Positions 4,534-5,300 of a stretch of DNA of 5,300 nucleotides are shown here, piece after piece. The stretch comes from Hydrogenothermaceae bacterium. Its GTDB lineage: Bacteria; Aquificota; Aquificia; Aquificales; Hydrogenothermaceae. The notes beneath the pieces were generated by a model. That model had not been told where the DNA came from, did not search any database, and saw only the letters and a list, made by a program, of their open reading frames with translations. Position 1 is the first letter of the stretch; each line of letters begins with the position of its first letter. Location: positions 1 through 5,300 of the forward strand of contig WFXI01000115.1 in the NCBI GenBank assembly GCA_015490675.1. The letters are read 5' to 3'. The position numbers were made by a program, and so were the translations under genes.

Positions 4534-5300
4534 TTGGAATGGAAAGATACCCTAAATTTACCTAAAACAGATTTTCCAATGAAAGGAAATTTACCAAATA
4601 GAGAGCCAGAAATATTATCATTTTGGGATAAATTAAACCTTTATGCAAAGTTAAGAGAAGAAAGAAAAAATGCTCCTAAATATATTCTTCACGATGGACC
4701 TCCATATGCAAATGGAAATATCCATGTAGGACACGCATTAAACAAAACAATTAAAGATATTTTAGTTAAATACCAATCAATGCTAGGAAAAGACGCTCCT
4801 TTTGTTCCAGGATGGGATTGTCATGGCCTTCCAATAGAAAGAAATGTAGAAAAAGAGCTAAAAAAAGAGAAAAAAAGGAAAGAAGACCTTCCAAAGGCAG
4901 AATTTAGAAGATTATGCAGAGAATATGCTTCCAAGTATGTTGAAATTCAAAAGGAAGAATTTAAAAGACTTGGAATAATTGGAAACTGGGAAAATCCTTA
5001 TTTAACAATGAAACCTTCATATCAGGCACAAGAAATAAGAGAACTTGGAAGAGTATTTAAAAAAGGAGTAGCATACAGAGGTAAAAAACCTGTTTACTGG
5101 TGTATATACGACAAAACTGCAGAAGCAGAAGCAGAAGTAGAGTATATGGATAAAAAAGACCCTTCTGTTTATGTTGCTTTTGAGCTAGTAGAAGCACCGT
5201 TTTCAATAGAAGACAAAGTATATGCTGTTATATGGACTACAACTCCTTGGACTTTACCTGCAAACCTTGGAATTATGGTAAACCCTGAGTTTGATTATGT
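4534..5300 (+). CDS. ileS: Isoleucyl-tRNA synthetase, N-terminal 255 codons, cut by window edge
   Basis: Class I aminoacyl-tRNA synthetase charging tRNA-Ile in the cytoplasm. The predicted N-terminus (M)EWKDTLNLPKTDFPMKGNLP aligns with the DYKSTLNLPETGFPMRGDL start of E. coli IleRS, which supports the TTG at 4534-4536; the next in-frame ATG (4579, residue 16) would remove this conserved segment and lacks a ribosome-binding site. Seen in order: ILHDGPPYANGNIHVGH (51-67), with the HIGH-type ATP motif as HVGH at 64-67; PFVPGWDCHGLPIE (89-102); GNWENPYLTM; KPVYWCIYDKTAEAEAEVEY; and WTTTPWTLPAN (234-244), the threonine-rich start of the CP1 editing domain that hydrolyses Val-tRNA-Ile. The KMSKS motif and anticodon-binding region lie beyond the window. 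It is transcribed divergently from the phosphate operon and has no obvious functional link to it. Confidence 0.97.
   Translation, partial: MEWKDTLNLPKTDFPMKGNLPNREPEILSFWDKLNLYAKLREERKNAPKYILHDGPPYANGNIHVGHALNKTIKDILVKYQSMLGKDAPFVPGWDCHGLPIERNVEKELKKEKKRKEDLPKAEFRRLCREYASKYVEIQKEEFKRLGIIGNWENPYLTMKPSYQAQEIRELGRVFKKGVAYRGKKPVYWCIYDKTAEAEAEVEYMDKKDPSVYVAFELVEAPFSIEDKVYAVIWTTTPWTLPANLGIMVNPEFDY

Overview
The window comes from an AT-rich Gram-negative bacterium. The coding style (frequent AAA, ATA and AGA codons, and Lys/Ile/Glu-rich proteins) together with an outer-membrane porin fits a thermophilic, Aquificota-like organism such as the Sulfurihydrogenibium/Persephonella group. That assignment is inferred from composition and protein style and is tentative. 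GC content was judged by eye, not counted.

Positions 1-4363 (minus strand) hold a phosphate-acquisition operon read right to left: an OprP/O-type outer-membrane porin, then PstS (periplasmic phosphate-binding protein), PstC and PstA (inner-membrane permeases). PstA runs off the left edge; pstB and perhaps phoU would be expected beyond it. Phosphate would enter through the porin, be captured by PstS, and be passed to the PstCA channel driven by PstB. pstC and pstA overlap by 4 bases (ATGA). The porin-pstS gap is 54 bases and holds an AT-rich hairpin that abuts the pstS ribosome-binding site. The pstS-pstC gap is 61 bases and holds an intrinsic terminator whose stem begins with the pstS stop codon, followed immediately by a consensus extended -10 element. 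The operon therefore looks split into a high-output porin-pstS part and a lower-output permease part.

Positions 4364-4533 separate the operon from a divergent gene. This region carries the clearest regulatory signal: five tandem CTTAACAA-like units on the minus strand at 11-12 bp spacing, laid out like the PHO boxes bound by PhoB/PhoP/SphR-type regulators. Two units of the opposite orientation face the other gene.

Positions 4534-5300 (plus strand) hold the first 255 codons of ileS (isoleucyl-tRNA synthetase), using a TTG start, with an extended -10 promoter candidate upstream.

The individual genes are known families. The points worth a second look are the PHO-box-like array, the terminator/promoter junction after pstS, and a PstA with an apparent ~70-residue insertion that adds two hydrophobic segments. 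I found no evidence of an entirely new system, mobile element, CRISPR array or RNA gene.
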